Made by a program: the position numbers and the translations under genes. A stretch of DNA of 64,000 nt. Source: Guadua angustifolia (taxonomy: Eukaryota; Streptophyta; Magnoliopsida; Poales; Poaceae). Of the stretch, positions 12,801 through 23,889 are shown in pieces. Within the stretch, counting starts at the first letter, position 1, and each line of letters starts with the position of its first letter. The notes beneath the pieces were generated by a model. That model had not been told where the DNA came from, searched no databases, and worked only from the letters and a program-made list of their open reading frames with translations. The stretch spans positions 73,908,525-73,972,524 of the forward strand of contig CM070500.1 of NCBI GenBank assembly GCA_036346375.1. Direction: 5' to 3'.

Positions 12801-15800
12801 ACGCTGTAATAGCTAGGTCAATCCCAAGAATCCGCGGAGATTCGTTACTGATGAGGGTCGCGGCCATGATGCTACTGCTTGGAGTTTTTCAGGATCCGCT
12901 GCAACGCCATTGGACGAGATGATGTGGCCCAAGTACCCAACACTCTCCTGTGCGAAGGCACATTTAGTTCTCTTGAGGAATAGCCGGTTGTGTCGCAGTC
13001 TGTCCAATACTTTGTGCAAGTGTTCCTTGTGATCCTCCATTGTGCGGCTATAAACCAATATATCATCAAAGAAGACAAGAACAAATTTGCGCAGAAAGTC
13101 TTGCAACACCTCGTTCATCAATGCTTGGAATGTTGATGGCGCATTGGTAAGTCCAAAAGGCATGACGAGAACTTCGTAATGACCATGGTGTGTCTGGAAA
13201 ATTTGTTTTGGGAATATCGGTATCCACATTCGACTTGGTGATACGGGCCTTGGATCGAGCTTGGTGAAATATCTTGCACCCCCAACTCATCGAAGTTCTT
13301 CCACCACCGGAATTGGAAATTTGTCTTTGATCGTCTTTGTATTAAGCTCCGATAGTCCACACAAGCAGCGCAATGAAAATCGTCGCCTTCTTCCTGTGAG
13401 CAGGGAGGAGAAAGGAGAGTGGCTAGGTCGAATGATCCCTTGTTTCAACATAGCCTCACATTGTCTCTCAATTTCGTCCTTCTGACGATAAGGGTACCTG
13501 TAAGGTCGCACCACCACAGGATCTGTGCCCTCGGCCAGAGTAATGCGGTGATCACACAGTCGTTGAGGAGGCAGTCCTTGGGGTTCAGCGAAGACATCGT
13601 CAAATTCCTGCAGCAACTGGTGTATGACCTTTGTCTCGTTCACTTCGATTAACATCATGGTTGGGTTTGGCTTCCGCTGAGTGCCCATTAGTCTGACACG
13701 GCCTCCCTCTTTTGCAAATTCCATCGACAATTCCTCAAAATTCCATTGAATATCCCCTAAGGTCTTGTGACCATTGTACCCCAATATCACATCAAATCCG
13801 TCAATTGGGAGAACAATGAAAGGGGCTGTGAATGACTGCCCTTGGATCATGAACTTGGCCTGAAGCTTGCCCAGACATGGCAGGTATGATCACCCTGCGA
13901 CGCGAACTTGTTGTGGAAAGTTAACTGCAGCCATCTTCAGTGCCTCTCCCCATTTGCCCTGGTTCACAGAATATGCGCTCAGAAAGTTATGTGTACTCCC
14001 ACTATCAATCAACCCCAGCCATTCCTTGCCCGCCATGTGCACTGGTAGTTGCATCGTGTTGCCTTGTTTCGGACCCAAGGCAACAATCATTGATAGGGAA
14101 GCTTCCCCCTCTGTTTCATCCTTTGGAATGCCATCTTCCTCTTCCTCATCTTCCACCTCCAAGTGAAACAATCGTTTGCACTGATGGCCCTTCCGGTAGA
14201 CTTCATCACAATTGTAACAGAGCCCTTTTGCTCTTCTCTCTGCGATCGTCACCAGAAGGCGGCGTCTTCCCGTCTGGAAGTGCTACTTTGTGTCTTGTGG
14301 CGGAACCGCAAATCTTAGCCCCAAAATGAGTCTTTTGTCATGGTGCCTCCGCTTTCGCCCTGTTTACCGACGCATACGAGTAGTTGACCCCGCTCCGACG
14401 GTTCGTCCCTGGGAGACAACCCCGATAGCCGTCGCAGGGCCGCCTGATGTGTCTTCGCGGTACTCACGAAGTCGTCGACCTCGATTAAAGACCCGCCCCC
14501 GTCCGTGGCCGCCATCCCTTGAATTGCTTCGGCGATCCATGCGGCCTTCCTTGCTTCCGCTTCCCTTGCAAATCCAATTGCTTCAGAGAGATCCCTCGGT
14601 CGCTCACGGCGCACGTCGGTTCCCAAGGCTACGGACAAGCCAGCCATGAATAGCTCAATCTGATCTGCTCGCTTCATCCTTGGAGTTCGTGCCAAGCGTC
14701 GCTGAAACTCCCTTGCATATTCGTCCACCCCGCTATCGCCCTGCTTCAGGTTCGCGAGATCTCCCAGCGGTCCTGCGCTTGAGTGCCGGGTAAATCGCTG
14801 GATGAAGGACTCTGAGAAATCCTCCCACGATATCCATGATTCCTCCTGTTGCCAATTATCGAGCACTTCACGCTAGCCACGGCAAGGTGGAGTCGGCGAC
14901 TTCACATATTCTTCTTGGTATGCGATGCAGCGGAAGAACCTTTCACATTCTGCAGACCACCTCGAGAGGATCTTCCGTTCCGTCATACTCTGGTAGATCA
15001 AAGCGCGGCGGACGAGGTATCCACCGCTTGTCTTGCTCTTCCTCATCTTCCCGCCAACCGGGTCCCCGTCGTCTCCCTGGCGCTTGTTTTTCACGAGTCT
15101 GGGTCGGACGATATCCATAAGTGGCGTGTCTTTTTTGGCAGAGATCCATCGGAATCATCTTCCAAATCGCCAGTACCGCGACCGCCCGCCTAGCGAGAAG
15201 CTTGGCCTTCCCGGCCACCGTTCTGGTTTGAGTCCGCCATCGGCGCTTTTTCCTTCAACAGCTTCATCATCTCCCCCATCATGTTCTTCATCTCCTTTAC
15301 CTCCTTCTCTAGTACCGTCACCCGATCATCTGCTGGAGCGGCCATCATTCCAGTCTCGCCGGGCTCTGATACCAATTTGATATGAGTTGATCCGGAATGA
15401 ACTCTCATACAACCGGGTTCCTGGACGCAACCCCGATCGCAAGTTGCCCGGTTGGTGGCGAGGACTTGCAGCGCGACGCGCTTGGGACTCATTGAACCAC
15501 CGCCTAAGATAAGTTGTGAACACTTCAAGCCTGTTCTTTATTCCCTTCGACTGCTACATTTATAGGACTCTGATGATCCCTTATGGATCTTAACTGACAC
15601 CTAACCGACAGGGGATTAGAATCCCTAACTGACTCCAACTCCTAAACCAACCCGGACTGCCTTTCCTCCCGTGCGGCAATCCTCTCCTTTCTTGGACCCA
15701 CTATTCCTTTTGTCGTTCCGAGCCTGTGCTTCTTGTCGCCCCTCCTGCCGCTTCTTCAGTTCCAGTCACTTCATTCGAGCGGCGTCGCCGGAAATAGACC

Positions 15801-16895
15801 CGATCCCACGTGGGCCTCATATCAGTTAGTATGTCCAGAACAGCTGGAAATGGTTGGAATGCATACTCTTCTATCCATTTAGTCACAAAATGGAAACATT
15901 ACAGCCATCAGCCCCCACAGTAGACTAGAATGAACAACTATGGGTGTGCCACCATGCTGTGCAGCCATCTCATGTACTGCCCTGCTGTTCATATCTCATA
16001 CATGACAAGGAAGTTCTACTTGATTAACTACATGTTCTTAAACACAACTTGTGAAAGACTTATTTTATCTTTTGGTGCGAAAATTGCATTTAAGATGTAG
16101 TGGAATGGATTCAGTTTTTCATGTATAGGTATGGTCTGGGAAAGAAATGGGCAGAGGTCGACCAAGGCTGATGTGGGAAGAAGCAGTTAAAAGAGACATG
16201 AGGGATTAGAATGTTCCTAAAGATTTGGTATTGGATAGGAGTGAATGGAAGTTAGTGATCCATATACTGCAACCATGACCCAAGATCAAAGGTTTGGAGG
16301 TTTTATTGGCTTTGATTAGGTTTCTTTTCTAATCTACCCCAACTTGAAGTTGGGGCAGAAGGCTTGGTTGTTGTTGTTTGTATAAAGAAATGGTTGGTTG
16401 TTTATCACTTGGAATTTAATCAAAAGAGATAAATGCTGCTATTTCTTTTTTCCCTCGGTTGAATAATGCCCCAGGCTGTAACCATTAGTAGTAACTTGAA
16501 AATACTGACTTTCGTGATCTTTATGTTTCCATATGCTTTTGTTAGGTACTTCTAATTCCTGATCTGTCTGATAGGTTGATGCTGTTGTTTACTTGGTGGA
16601 TGCTGCTGACAAGGAACGGTTTGCAGAGTCAAAGAAGGAGCTTGACGCTCTTCTTGCTGACGACTCCCTTGCCAATGTGCCTTTCCTCATACTGGGTAAC
16701 AAGATTGACATACCGTATGCGGCCTCAGAGGAGGAGCTGCGCTACTACCTTGGACTGAGCAACTTCACCACCGGGAAGGGCAACGTGAACTTAGCTGATT
16801 CCAATGTGCGGCCCCTGGAGATCTTCATGTGCAGCGTCGTCCGTAAGATGGGCTACGGCGAAGGCTTCAAATGGATGTCTCAGTACATCAAGTGA
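6841..16895 (+). CDS. SAR1: Small GTPase SAR1 (COPII coat assembly); coding exons 6841-6969, 7077-7208, 16575-16895
   Basis: The three exons join in phase 0 to give 193 codons, the usual length of plant SAR1. SAR1 on the ER membrane starts COPII vesicle coat assembly; its GTP form inserts an N-terminal amphipathic helix and recruits SEC23/SEC24. Visible motifs are the N-terminal MFLVDWFYGVL, the P-loop GLDNAGKTT (27-35), switch 2 DLGGH with His74, and NKID (129-132) for guanine specificity. The C-terminus MGYGEGFKWMSQYIK is typical, and there is no N-myristoylation glycine, unlike ARF. All four splice sites are GT-AG. The second intron is 9366 bp and full of transposons, yet the ORF is intact. 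A (CGAT)n tract and GA-rich leader precede the ATG. Multiple SAR1 paralogues exist in grasses; which one this is cannot be told. Confidence 0.95.
7890..8690. mobile_element. Possible DNA transposon in SAR1 intron 2
   Basis: The left side reads GGGAAAATTGCCCATGTATC near 7910. The right side near 8640-8680, reverse complemented, gives GCGAAAATTGTC and a second copy of 'compatible' terminal wording. Similar inverted ends are common in grass non-autonomous elements. I found no clean target duplication, so limits and class are uncertain. Confidence 0.25.
8753..8871. mobile_element. MITE, 119 bp, inverted repeats GGGCTTGTTTGGAT
   Basis: The ends GGGCTTGTTTGGAT (8753-8766) and ATCCAAACAAGCCC (8858-8871) are perfect 14 bp inverted repeats, flanked on both sides by TGA (8750-8752, 8872-8874). 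A 3 bp duplication and G-rich ends suit a PIF/Harbinger (Tourist-like) or similar MITE. It lies in SAR1 intron 2. From 8990 to 10408 the intron shows nothing else I can identify. Confidence 0.8.
10414..10868 (-). repeat. 3' LTR of the chromovirus, with polypurine tract at its right edge
   Basis: 455 bp, ends TGATATGAG...CTCATATCA. On the minus strand it is preceded directly by the purine tract CCAGGGGGGAGGTGG (10869-10883). It differs from the 447 bp partner by several small indels and substitutions, for example an extra CT in the CTCTCTCATAC segment. Confidence 0.92.
10870..11110 (-). pseudogene. Chromodomain tail of the integrase (decayed)
   Basis: On the minus strand the segment reads QFLVHWAGEPAEEATWMDA and then FRRSFPDCKLEDKLVFQGGG, the usual chromodomain end of a chromoviral integrase just before the purine tract. 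In-frame stops occur upstream of it (around 10990-11050), so it is no longer joined to integrase in one frame. Confidence 0.8.
11112..13850 (-). pseudogene. Chromovirus pol: protease end, reverse transcriptase, RNase H, integrase (frameshifted)
   Basis: Pieces in different frames follow the order expected on the minus strand. 13850-13287 has the RT entry (VVVRPYRYPYRQKDEIERQ). 13229-12813 has VMPFGLTNAPSTFQALMN and the catalytic FFDDILVYS. 12658-11693 has RNase H (SKAVRHWRPYLWG, FIVRTDHGSLKFLLEQ) and the HHCC-type N-terminus of integrase (CVVCQQYKTSTMSP). 11622-11112 has the integrase core (TAYHPQTDGQTEVVNRT). At least four frame changes or stops interrupt it. It is a decayed copy. Confidence 0.88.
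13890..15345 (-). pseudogene. Chromovirus gag with zinc knuckle and protease start (frameshifted)
   Basis: The likely start is near 15345 (MMAAPADDRVTVLEKEVKEM, a coiled coil). It changes frame near 15200, continues with RFDLPEYDGTEDPLEVV, and then the retrotransposon gag domain (14866-14315, SFIQRFTRHSSAGPLGDLAN). The knuckle CYNCDEVYRKGHQC lies near 14220-14180 and the protease motif LIDSGSTHNFLS near 14010-13975. Several indels separate the frames. Confidence 0.85.
15378..15824 (-). repeat. 5' LTR of the chromovirus, with primer binding site at its left edge
   Basis: 447 bp with the same 9 bp terminal inverted repeat as its partner. Immediately left, GCTCTGATACCA (15364-15375) is the complement of the initiator-Met tRNA primer site TGGTATCAGAGC. 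This fixes the minus orientation. Confidence 0.92.
16120..16385 (+). mobile_element. 3' end of an RTE-type LINE
   Basis: The + strand reads GRGRPRLTWEEAVKRDMR then VLDRSEWKLVIH, the C-terminal signature of plant RTE reverse transcriptase ORFs. It runs on into a tail with ACTTGAAGTTGGGGCAGAAG and GTTGTTGTTGT, the usual (TTG)n-like end. Only the tail remains. It lies in SAR1 intron 2, about 190 bp before exon 3. Confidence 0.65.
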
Positions 16896-18170
16896 AGGGC
16901 CTTTCTCTTCGTCAATAGCACAGCCCCTGCTGCTGTCTACAGTATAGCAGTCAGGTCTGGATCTTTGTCACACTTGATGCTTTGAAGAAACACGCAGCTG
17001 TAAGAAAAGGTTTATATTAGTGATAGAGAGCCTGTAAGTTGATGTTTATCCTAGATATGTGATGGGGTCTATTTGTTTAATTGTTGTGTGAGTTAGATGA
17101 TTTTAATAGTTACTACGTTGTTGCTGGGATAATTCTTAGACAAGGGAAATATTTCAGGCTTTCAGCTAATGTGGTCACGTCATCTCTGCCAATGAAATGT
17201 TTCTTAGCAACTAATCTGTGGTCTTCGCTGCTAACGTTGCGTCTGTGGTGCTTGAAATTGAAACTTTCAAGTTTAGTGCAGTTATAATCCTTTTGGATTT
17301 CACAAGTGATATGCTAATATCATTACAATCCAGAAGGAAGTGTTGTTTTCATTGCGATTTTGGATTGCAATGAAAGGCATATAACGTCACTTTTCCAAAC
17401 AGTTATTTTTTGTTTAAAGTAGTCTGAAGTCTGAATTAGTTTTGCTTTCTTTAGTTCTGTTCATCACTGGCTAAGTTCCTAACAATCTGATTCATCACAA
17501 TGCCAGACGAAACCTTAATTAGATATAGAACTAGGCCGGCGTAACGGACAGCTGGCCTACTATCTCTCTGCAGTCTGCTAATTTAGCACACTGATGCGAA
17601 ACATGAGGATAGTAAATAGAACTTTGCAGAGAAAAGGAGAGGGCAGAAAAGTGGATAAGTGATTTGGCAGTCAATTTTTGGTCCGTAGTTCCTATCGGAA
17701 TCTCTCAACTGTCGATACTTGGAAAGAGAGCGACTCTCGTGGTAATGGAGCGCCGTTCGGCTCATTCCCTTTGCTTCCTTCCCTATCCAGGAGCATGTCA
17801 AACAAGACAAGCTTCGTCATCTGACATTAAGACCGGAACAGCTCAGGGTTTCGTGGCAATGTCTCATTTTCTCATCTTATTTTTGGCAACCAATGCGAGA
17901 TGGTTGTGGTGATAGAACTGAACTTGCATATGTAGTTCGCATTTTTGGGTTGTGGTGATAAAACTGAACTTTTCCGAAGGAGGAGGAGGAGAAAAGAAGG
18001 CAAACTGAACTTGCATTTGGAGTCTGAATTTTCAGAAGGCTCTCGTTTTTATTCAGTAGAGCACCCACCGGTGACAACCATGTTATGCGGCACAAGTCAG
18101 AGAATGTGAGTGTTGATTTCTGATATGAGCCGCTTGATTGCACGAGTGGTGCTACCATGCTTTCCTCAAA
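16896..18170. other. SAR1 3' UTR and intergenic DNA
   Basis: The SAR1 3' UTR begins here. At 17355-17385 a fold-back TTCATTGC/GCAATGAA is seen. At 17900-17975 a short direct repeat (GGTTGTGGTGATA) occurs twice. No further gene can be supported. Confidence 0.4.
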
Positions 18171-18171
18171 A

Positions 18172-19119
18172 CTATATTACCGAGTTTTGATAGATCGGAC
18201 GGCTAGGATAAAAGCCTGTGTTCTCATAAATTAAGAGATGAATAGAACCAAAAACACATACCTCACGATTGCAAAAAACAAAACAAAACAAAAAATCATA
18301 CTTCACAAACGGGAAATGGTCGAACCGAAACGAATCACTCTCTCTTTCCATTTTCCACCGATCTTTTGCAGTTGGAAGTAAAAAACGAAACGAAGAGCGT
18401 GTATTCCGTGCAAGTTTTACTCGCCGGCCGTCAGCTTGCTTGGCCGTCACGTCTCCTCTCCTCCGGCGTCGTTTACCACGTTGCTCTCTGACCGCGGCAG
18501 ATAGGGCGCGAAACAACGTGAGCCATGCAAAAATAGACGACGAATCGACCGGATTGGAAAGGATTGGCTCGTCCAATCTCTGCCACCGCACAGCCCAGGT
18601 GGCCGGATTGGCACGGCGCCGACGCCGACGCCTACTTGTCAGCATTCGCCGTGCGCCGTACAGGTTGCCAAGGGCACAAGAAAGGGAAAAAAAGTCTGAA
18701 ACTTCTGAAGAAAAGTTTATGGATTTTCGGCCTCGATCTTTTTCCATTTGCAGTCGGCCGATGGAGCTTTGTTTCCATTATCGTCAGCCAGACATCTTCC
18801 CCTGGGAATTCTGGTGGGAAGAAGAAGACTTCCTTTCCCCCATCAGAATTCAGAAAGATGCCGTGGCGAGTTCAGATCAAATGATGAGCTGACAACCCAG
18901 AATGTCAATTATGTCATATTTTTGGAATGGCATCTCATCTCGGGTGTAGTCCAACTACAGATACCGCGATTTACGATTATAGAACGATCCAAGCAAACGA
19001 CAGGCAATGCACTCCCTTCACACGTAGTTGTAAACTTGTAACAGGAACCCAGTCAGAAACGCCACAACAAGCAATGCAGACTATGCAATGCCTCCTTTGA
19101 GTTCTCCTGTTTACACCGG
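18172..19119. other. Intergenic, no supported gene
   Basis: Open frames of 190-207 codons exist on both strands (18172-18747 minus, 18269-18892 plus). They overlap each other, show no recognisable motif and look like GC-driven shadows. Confidence 0.4.
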
Positions 19120-19296
19120 TGTTACTTGGACATAGACACGGGAGTCGGAATCCGACTCGATTCGGGGTATCCTATTCAGCAAAATTTTGTGGATGTGGAA
19201 AATGCTATTTGAAATCGGACACGGTGTCTGAATCCAATTTGGATTCGGGGTATCCGATTCAGCAAAAAAAAACTAGAGACAGGTGTCCGAGTAACA
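19120..19296. mobile_element. Small element with imperfect inverted ends and internal direct repeats
   Basis: The ends TGTTACTTGGACA (19120) and TGTCCGAGTAACA (to 19296) are near-perfect inverted repeats. Inside, the phrase GATTCGGGGTATCC followed by ATTCAGCAAAA occurs twice about 80 bp apart. This suggests a non-autonomous DNA element; no class is assigned. Confidence 0.5.
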
Positions 19297-19825
19297 TTGG
19301 TTTGCATTCTGTACGCTCGGCTTGCTCATGGCATGACCGTATTTTGCTTGTTTACAAATGAGGACTCGTATATCGGTTTGAATGTACATTTGGGAAATGC
19401 CGTGTCTACCTTTCGGCGCCTTGCTAATGCTAGGTCAATGCGTAGATTTTGGCAATTGCTGCCTCACCAACATCTCAGACCTGAGATTATCCCGTACAGC
19501 TCAACCTTTTGCCTCATGCATATGCAACAAAGGGCAATAGTATCAGAAGAGATAACACCACATGTCACAAGAAAAATGGGAACATAGAACACTTTGGGTT
19601 TATTGAACTTTTGATCTATCTGATATTTCTCTGTTCTTTTCTTTTCTTTTTTGTCAAAGGTACATTTGTTTCGCTGATGAACCTTGGAAGGAAATTACAT
19701 TGCAATTCCATTCCATTTCGCAGGCAGCATCTGCATCTGAACATGCTCCGTATGTGGCTGGCATTCCAGTTTGGATAAAAGAATCGTCTTTGGCGGCGTA
19801 TAGAACGGACGAACGAACCGATGTG

Positions 19826-22779
19826 TCACCTACTCGCCTGCTGGCCAACGGCGAGCGGCCACCACAGGAGCCGCCACCGCTCCCGCTCCGGCTCCGCCTC
19901 CCGGAGGCGCCGCACCTCCTCGCGCACCACGGCGCGGACCGACCGCAGGTACGAGTTCACGTCGTGGTCGCGGTGCACCGACCCCTTGGGGCCGTAGGCG
20001 CCGCCGTCCCTGAGGATCTCCAGCGGGTGCGGGGAGTTGAAGAAGGTGGACATGGCGGACTGGAGCTGCCTCAGGGAGATGCCTGATGAGTCGCCCAGAT
20101 GGTAGATGCCACTGTCCGGTGGGAGGAGGTGGTGGTGTGGGGATAGCCTCTTGGCTGGCTGCAGGATGAAAACCTCGCCCATTGGGGCATACAGGAGTTT
20201 CTGCAGCGATTCACAGAGAAAGATTGCAGCCATTGTTGGTTGTTATAAGATTGATGAACATGTATGCAGAAATACATATAGAAAACGTTGCACATTGGTA
20301 AAATTTTTGAACACAGAAAAACATATAGGACATGCGCAGGGCACCTGCAAACTACAATAGTATTCAATAAAGATCCAATACATTTTTCAATACCTTAGAA
20401 AAATGACAGCAATCAAATGGTTTATATCATTGGGTTTAGTCATACGAGACTTTTTACAATCCTTGAGAGATACCAAAATTTACATTGAGCTAGTATCAAG
20501 ATGTGGTACTGGTACATCCCAAGGATGACAAAAAGTCTTTTAGCCATATAATCGTAGAATAGTGAGCATATTAACTTTTCAACATTCAGACAACAATTCA
20601 GCAGATGAAGCAACCAATGGTGTGCTTGTAATTGCAGTTGGTAAGTTCAGGAAAACATCTATTTAGCATTGTGGGGACAAAACTAAGTCATCAGATTCGA
20701 GTGCATGAATATACCTGGTTTGTGAGGCATGGGTGACTGCGGAAATTCCCATTGGCAAGCTTGAGAATGTTAGCAACATGGTCAGGGTAGTTGCAAGAAA
20801 AAATTCGAGGCACGATATCTCGATGCATTGTGATGGACTGCACATGGCTTTTCGGCAATCCAAGTTTACGAAGCAGGTGGTCGCCGCCACACATGATGCA
20901 TGGTGCGCCAAATGTTATGACAGGCAACAATGTTGAAGAAGGCGCCACTCCTCTCGTCACCAACATCAGATTGACAAGCAAAGCCAGACTCCCACCAAGT
21001 GAATGACCAGTGAATCGCAATGCTGCAGATTTACCACAACTTCTCAAGTGAGATTTGACATATGGTAACATTTGGTGATATATTCCCTTGGCTGCCTCAT
21101 ATATTCCCCTGTGAACAAGCACATCGAGTCCCTGGGTCACATAGCAAATGTATCAGCTCCTCTTTCTGCATCTAATACTTCAAAATGCATACATTTCTGC
21201 ACCATTGAATTCATTTGATGTATCCATGATGCAGAGCTAAGTGAAGGCGCGGATGCTACAACGATTGAGAACCGTCATGAGATTCATTTCCATTTATCGT
21301 ACATAAGGAATCCTGCAACTGAAAATATTAGCAACAGCTAGTAGCATACCTCAAATCTGATGGGTTCAAATAGTAGGTTGGCCTGCCAAGAAGCGATCGA
21401 CTCTGAGCCCTGCAAATTAAATTAGTAAACCATGATCGTACAAGACAGGCTGCAGGATTAACCAGCATGAAAAGGGAAAAAAAATACTGATATCATGGGA
21501 CATTCTGCACGAGTTATACCTGAACCACAAAGTATCTCGTGCTGCTTTGATCATCATCGCAAATAAACCATTCGCAAGGACAGGATCTCGAAGAATTCAG
21601 ATCGTCTGCAACAGCTTGCCTTGTTTCTTCCTTCGCGGCAACCATGGAGGTTACTGAATTTGTTGTGGCCACAAATGAGGCTTCGTCCAAGGTCAAACCT
21701 TCACCGTTGTTACCATTCACAATGGCCATGATGGTTGGATCATTCTTGCCATCATTCCTGGAACCAAAGGGAATGATGCCCATGGCCCGGGAATGTAAAT
21801 ACGAGGCAGCAGACGACACGATTTGGGACGCGCCAGAGGGGTTTATCCCCAGGCCACTTCCTTTCTCGTCATTGCTCCCCGGCACAACATTCTTGACATC
21901 TTCAGATTGTGAGCCATCTGGAGATTCTCCTTTCTCAGTGCTCTGCTCCTGCTTCTGATCAGGGTTAGTTCTTGCCTGCTCTTGCACTGATGAGGTCACA
22001 AACCGCAAGTAGTATCTTCGGAGGCATTTTGGCTGAGATGGTAGAGAAGAAACCAAATAATTGCCAAGTTAGGAAAACTGGAGTCAAGTAGGAAAACAAT
22101 ACCAGTACCTGCATTGATGTCGAAAATTCACAGCATGAACAAGAACACAGCGTGAACAATTTACCAAAGGTTGGATGTGATGAAGGCGTTTAAGGAACTG
22201 CAGTTACTGGCACTGCTGCTTCGATCGTACCTGAATCCTGGGGATCATGTAAGCCATGTTGCAGAGGTAGGACATCTTGGAGTACTCCTTGGCCTCCCCG
22301 AGCGACACCTTCCTCAGGAGCCTCGAGAAGGACGCGCGGTCGAACACCTCGCCGCCCTCGTCCTCCGCGACGGGGCAGCCTTCCTCCTCGGCCTCGCCTC
22401 CCCCGCCGCCGCACGAAGCGCACTTCTCGCCGCTCGCCGCCTCCGCTTCCTGTCCTCCGCCTGCGGCCTCCGCGTCCGCGTCCGCCGCCTCCACCCACCG
22501 CGGTTGCACCCGCAGCATCTGCAGCACCCAGTTGCCCTGGCCCTGCTTCCACTCGTCCGCCCCGCCTCCTCGCCACGAACGGCGCGCGGCCACAGCCGCA
22601 GCAGCGGCGCGTGCAGGGCAGCGCGCGGCTGCGGCTGAGCCGCCACCGAGGCAGGCATGACCGGAGGCTGCGGCGGCGCGGCGGGCCGGGCACCGCGCAC
22701 AAACCTCAAATTGTCCATGGCCTCGGGGCGCGCCTCCCTCCACCAAAAGCCCAAACCTTTCTCTCTTCTCCTTCCGCAA
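19826..22779 (-). CDS. PLIP: Class 3 lipase, plastid phospholipase A1 PLIP type; exons 22779-22231, 22032-21520, 21409-21350, 21131-20715, 20200-19826
   Basis: The five exons join in phase 0 to 637 codons, close to Arabidopsis PLIP1 (about 650). PLIPs hydrolyse plastid membrane glycerolipids and feed polyunsaturated acids to oil or jasmonate synthesis. Exon 1 ends with RASFSRLLRKVSLGEAKEYS and CNMAYMIP. Exon 2 starts KCLRRYYLRFVTSS. Exon 3 is SESIASWQANLLFEP. Exon 4 has the nucleophile elbow FTGHSLGGSLA (Ser418) and MHRDIVPR (candidate Asp479). Exon 5 has FFNSPHPLEIL (candidate His571). All introns are GT-AG. The start is uncertain: 22779 is in frame but gives an atypical N-terminus, while ATG 22718 (MDNLRFVRGARPAAPP) gives a better transit peptide but in another frame. 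See findings. Family assignment is strong; which PLIP paralogue it is remains open. Confidence 0.88.
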
Positions 22780-22971
22780 CCCTTGGGCTCGTGTTAGCCG
22801 TTAATAATAGCGTGGTTAAGTTTAGGGAGACCTGATTAGTGTGGCAAGTTATGTTTCTTTCTCAGCTCAGCTTCCTTTGCGATGGCCAGAGGTTGCTGTG
22901 ATTGTAGAAGAGATTGCAATGGAAGAGAAGAGAAAAGAGAGAGAGAGGACGCCATGGGAGGAGGAGAGCTC

Positions 22972-22979
22972 CTATATAT
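22972..22979 (-). promoter_or_regulatory. TATA box of the PLIP gene
   Basis: The minus strand reads CATATATAGGAG, about 200-260 bp upstream of either candidate start codon. It is followed by a CT-rich leader, as is usual in grass promoters. The (CT)-rich tract at 22915-22945 may hold the transcription start. Confidence 0.55.
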
Positions 22980-23139
22980 GTGGAGCGCGGTGGGGGCAGG
23001 GGGAGGAGGAGGTCGTGGAGGTCGGAGGAGAGGAGGGGATTGTTTGTGGTGGCAGTGGCAGTGCAGCGAGCAGGAGGGGGAAAGGGAAGAAAAACCTTTG
23101 CTTGCTTGCGTGCTCTTGGCAATCTTTTTATTTGGCATT

Positions 23140-23885
23140 TTGTGGTGGTCCTTTTGATTGTGAATTTGTCAAACGTGTTGTCCACGTGATACATGTTGCT
23201 AGCCCAAGGCGTCCCGGTTTTTGAAAGCTTGGATTTTTATGGAAGAGGAGGAATGCAAAATCCGTCTATGCAAAGTTTAATAATATTTCTAGTGCCATGT
23301 AAATCGTAGTTTCAGATTATGCATATTAGAATTATACTTTGCATCCTCATATTCGGTTTGGAGTAGCAGATGTTTTTACTACTTTCTTAACTCTTGTACC
23401 CTTATTAGACTTCTTTTAATCACACATATTTTGTTCACGCATAGACATGGTTTACAAAACACAACTTGATAAGTAGTTTATATGAATAGTATATTTATAA
23501 AACCTTATAAAATTATAATATTACAAAAAGTACTTTTTGAGACAAATATATACACATGATTTTCATATATCTAATCTAAATATTTAGAAGGTATCGATAG
23601 TCAAATATTTTACAGTTTAGCTGCATGTATCTCAAAATATTATGTTATTGTGACAAAAAATAGCATATCACTTTTTCTTTAACGTGCAAAATCATAGATT
23701 AAAATGGCTCATCCAAGTTTCTAGTGACGAGGCTAAAAGGTAGCACGAACGTGGCAGCATAGAAAATACTTCCAAAAGTCCGGCGGGCGCAGAAGATCAG
23801 GAGCTACTGCCGCAGACATGTTGGCCTAGTGTACGCATGAACATGTCAGCGCGTGAGACAGGGAAGGATCGAGTTAGCCTAGAGA
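23140..23885. other. AT-rich intergenic DNA, no gene seen
   Basis: No ORF above 60 codons and no recognisable terminal repeats. Upstream flank of the PLIP gene. Confidence 0.4.
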
Positions 23886-23889
23886 GAAT

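Larger units (their letters stand above)
10414..15824 (-). mobile_element. Complete Ty3/gypsy chromovirus inside SAR1 intron 2 (5411 bp)
   Basis: Two LTRs (10414-10868 and 15378-15824) both start TGATATGAG and end CTCATATCA. Both outer flanks carry the 5 bp duplication GTTAG (10409-10413 and 15825-15829). The primer site (complement of TGGTATCAGAGC) abuts the right LTR and the purine tract abuts the left LTR, so the element reads on the minus strand, opposite to SAR1. Order on the minus strand: gag with zinc knuckle, protease, reverse transcriptase, RNase H, integrase, chromodomain. That order, with the chromodomain, defines a chromovirus (Tekay/Reina-like; exact clade not decided). Reading frames are broken repeatedly, so it is not expected to be autonomous. 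Confidence 0.93.

Noticed and set aside
18172..18892. ORFs of about 200 codons on both strands
   Set aside because: No motif, no splice context, mutually overlapping.
22836..22955. A 39-codon upstream ORF (MASSLSLFSSLPLQ) before the PLIP gene
   Set aside because: Its ATG is only about 20 bases after the TATA box, so it probably lies before the transcription start.
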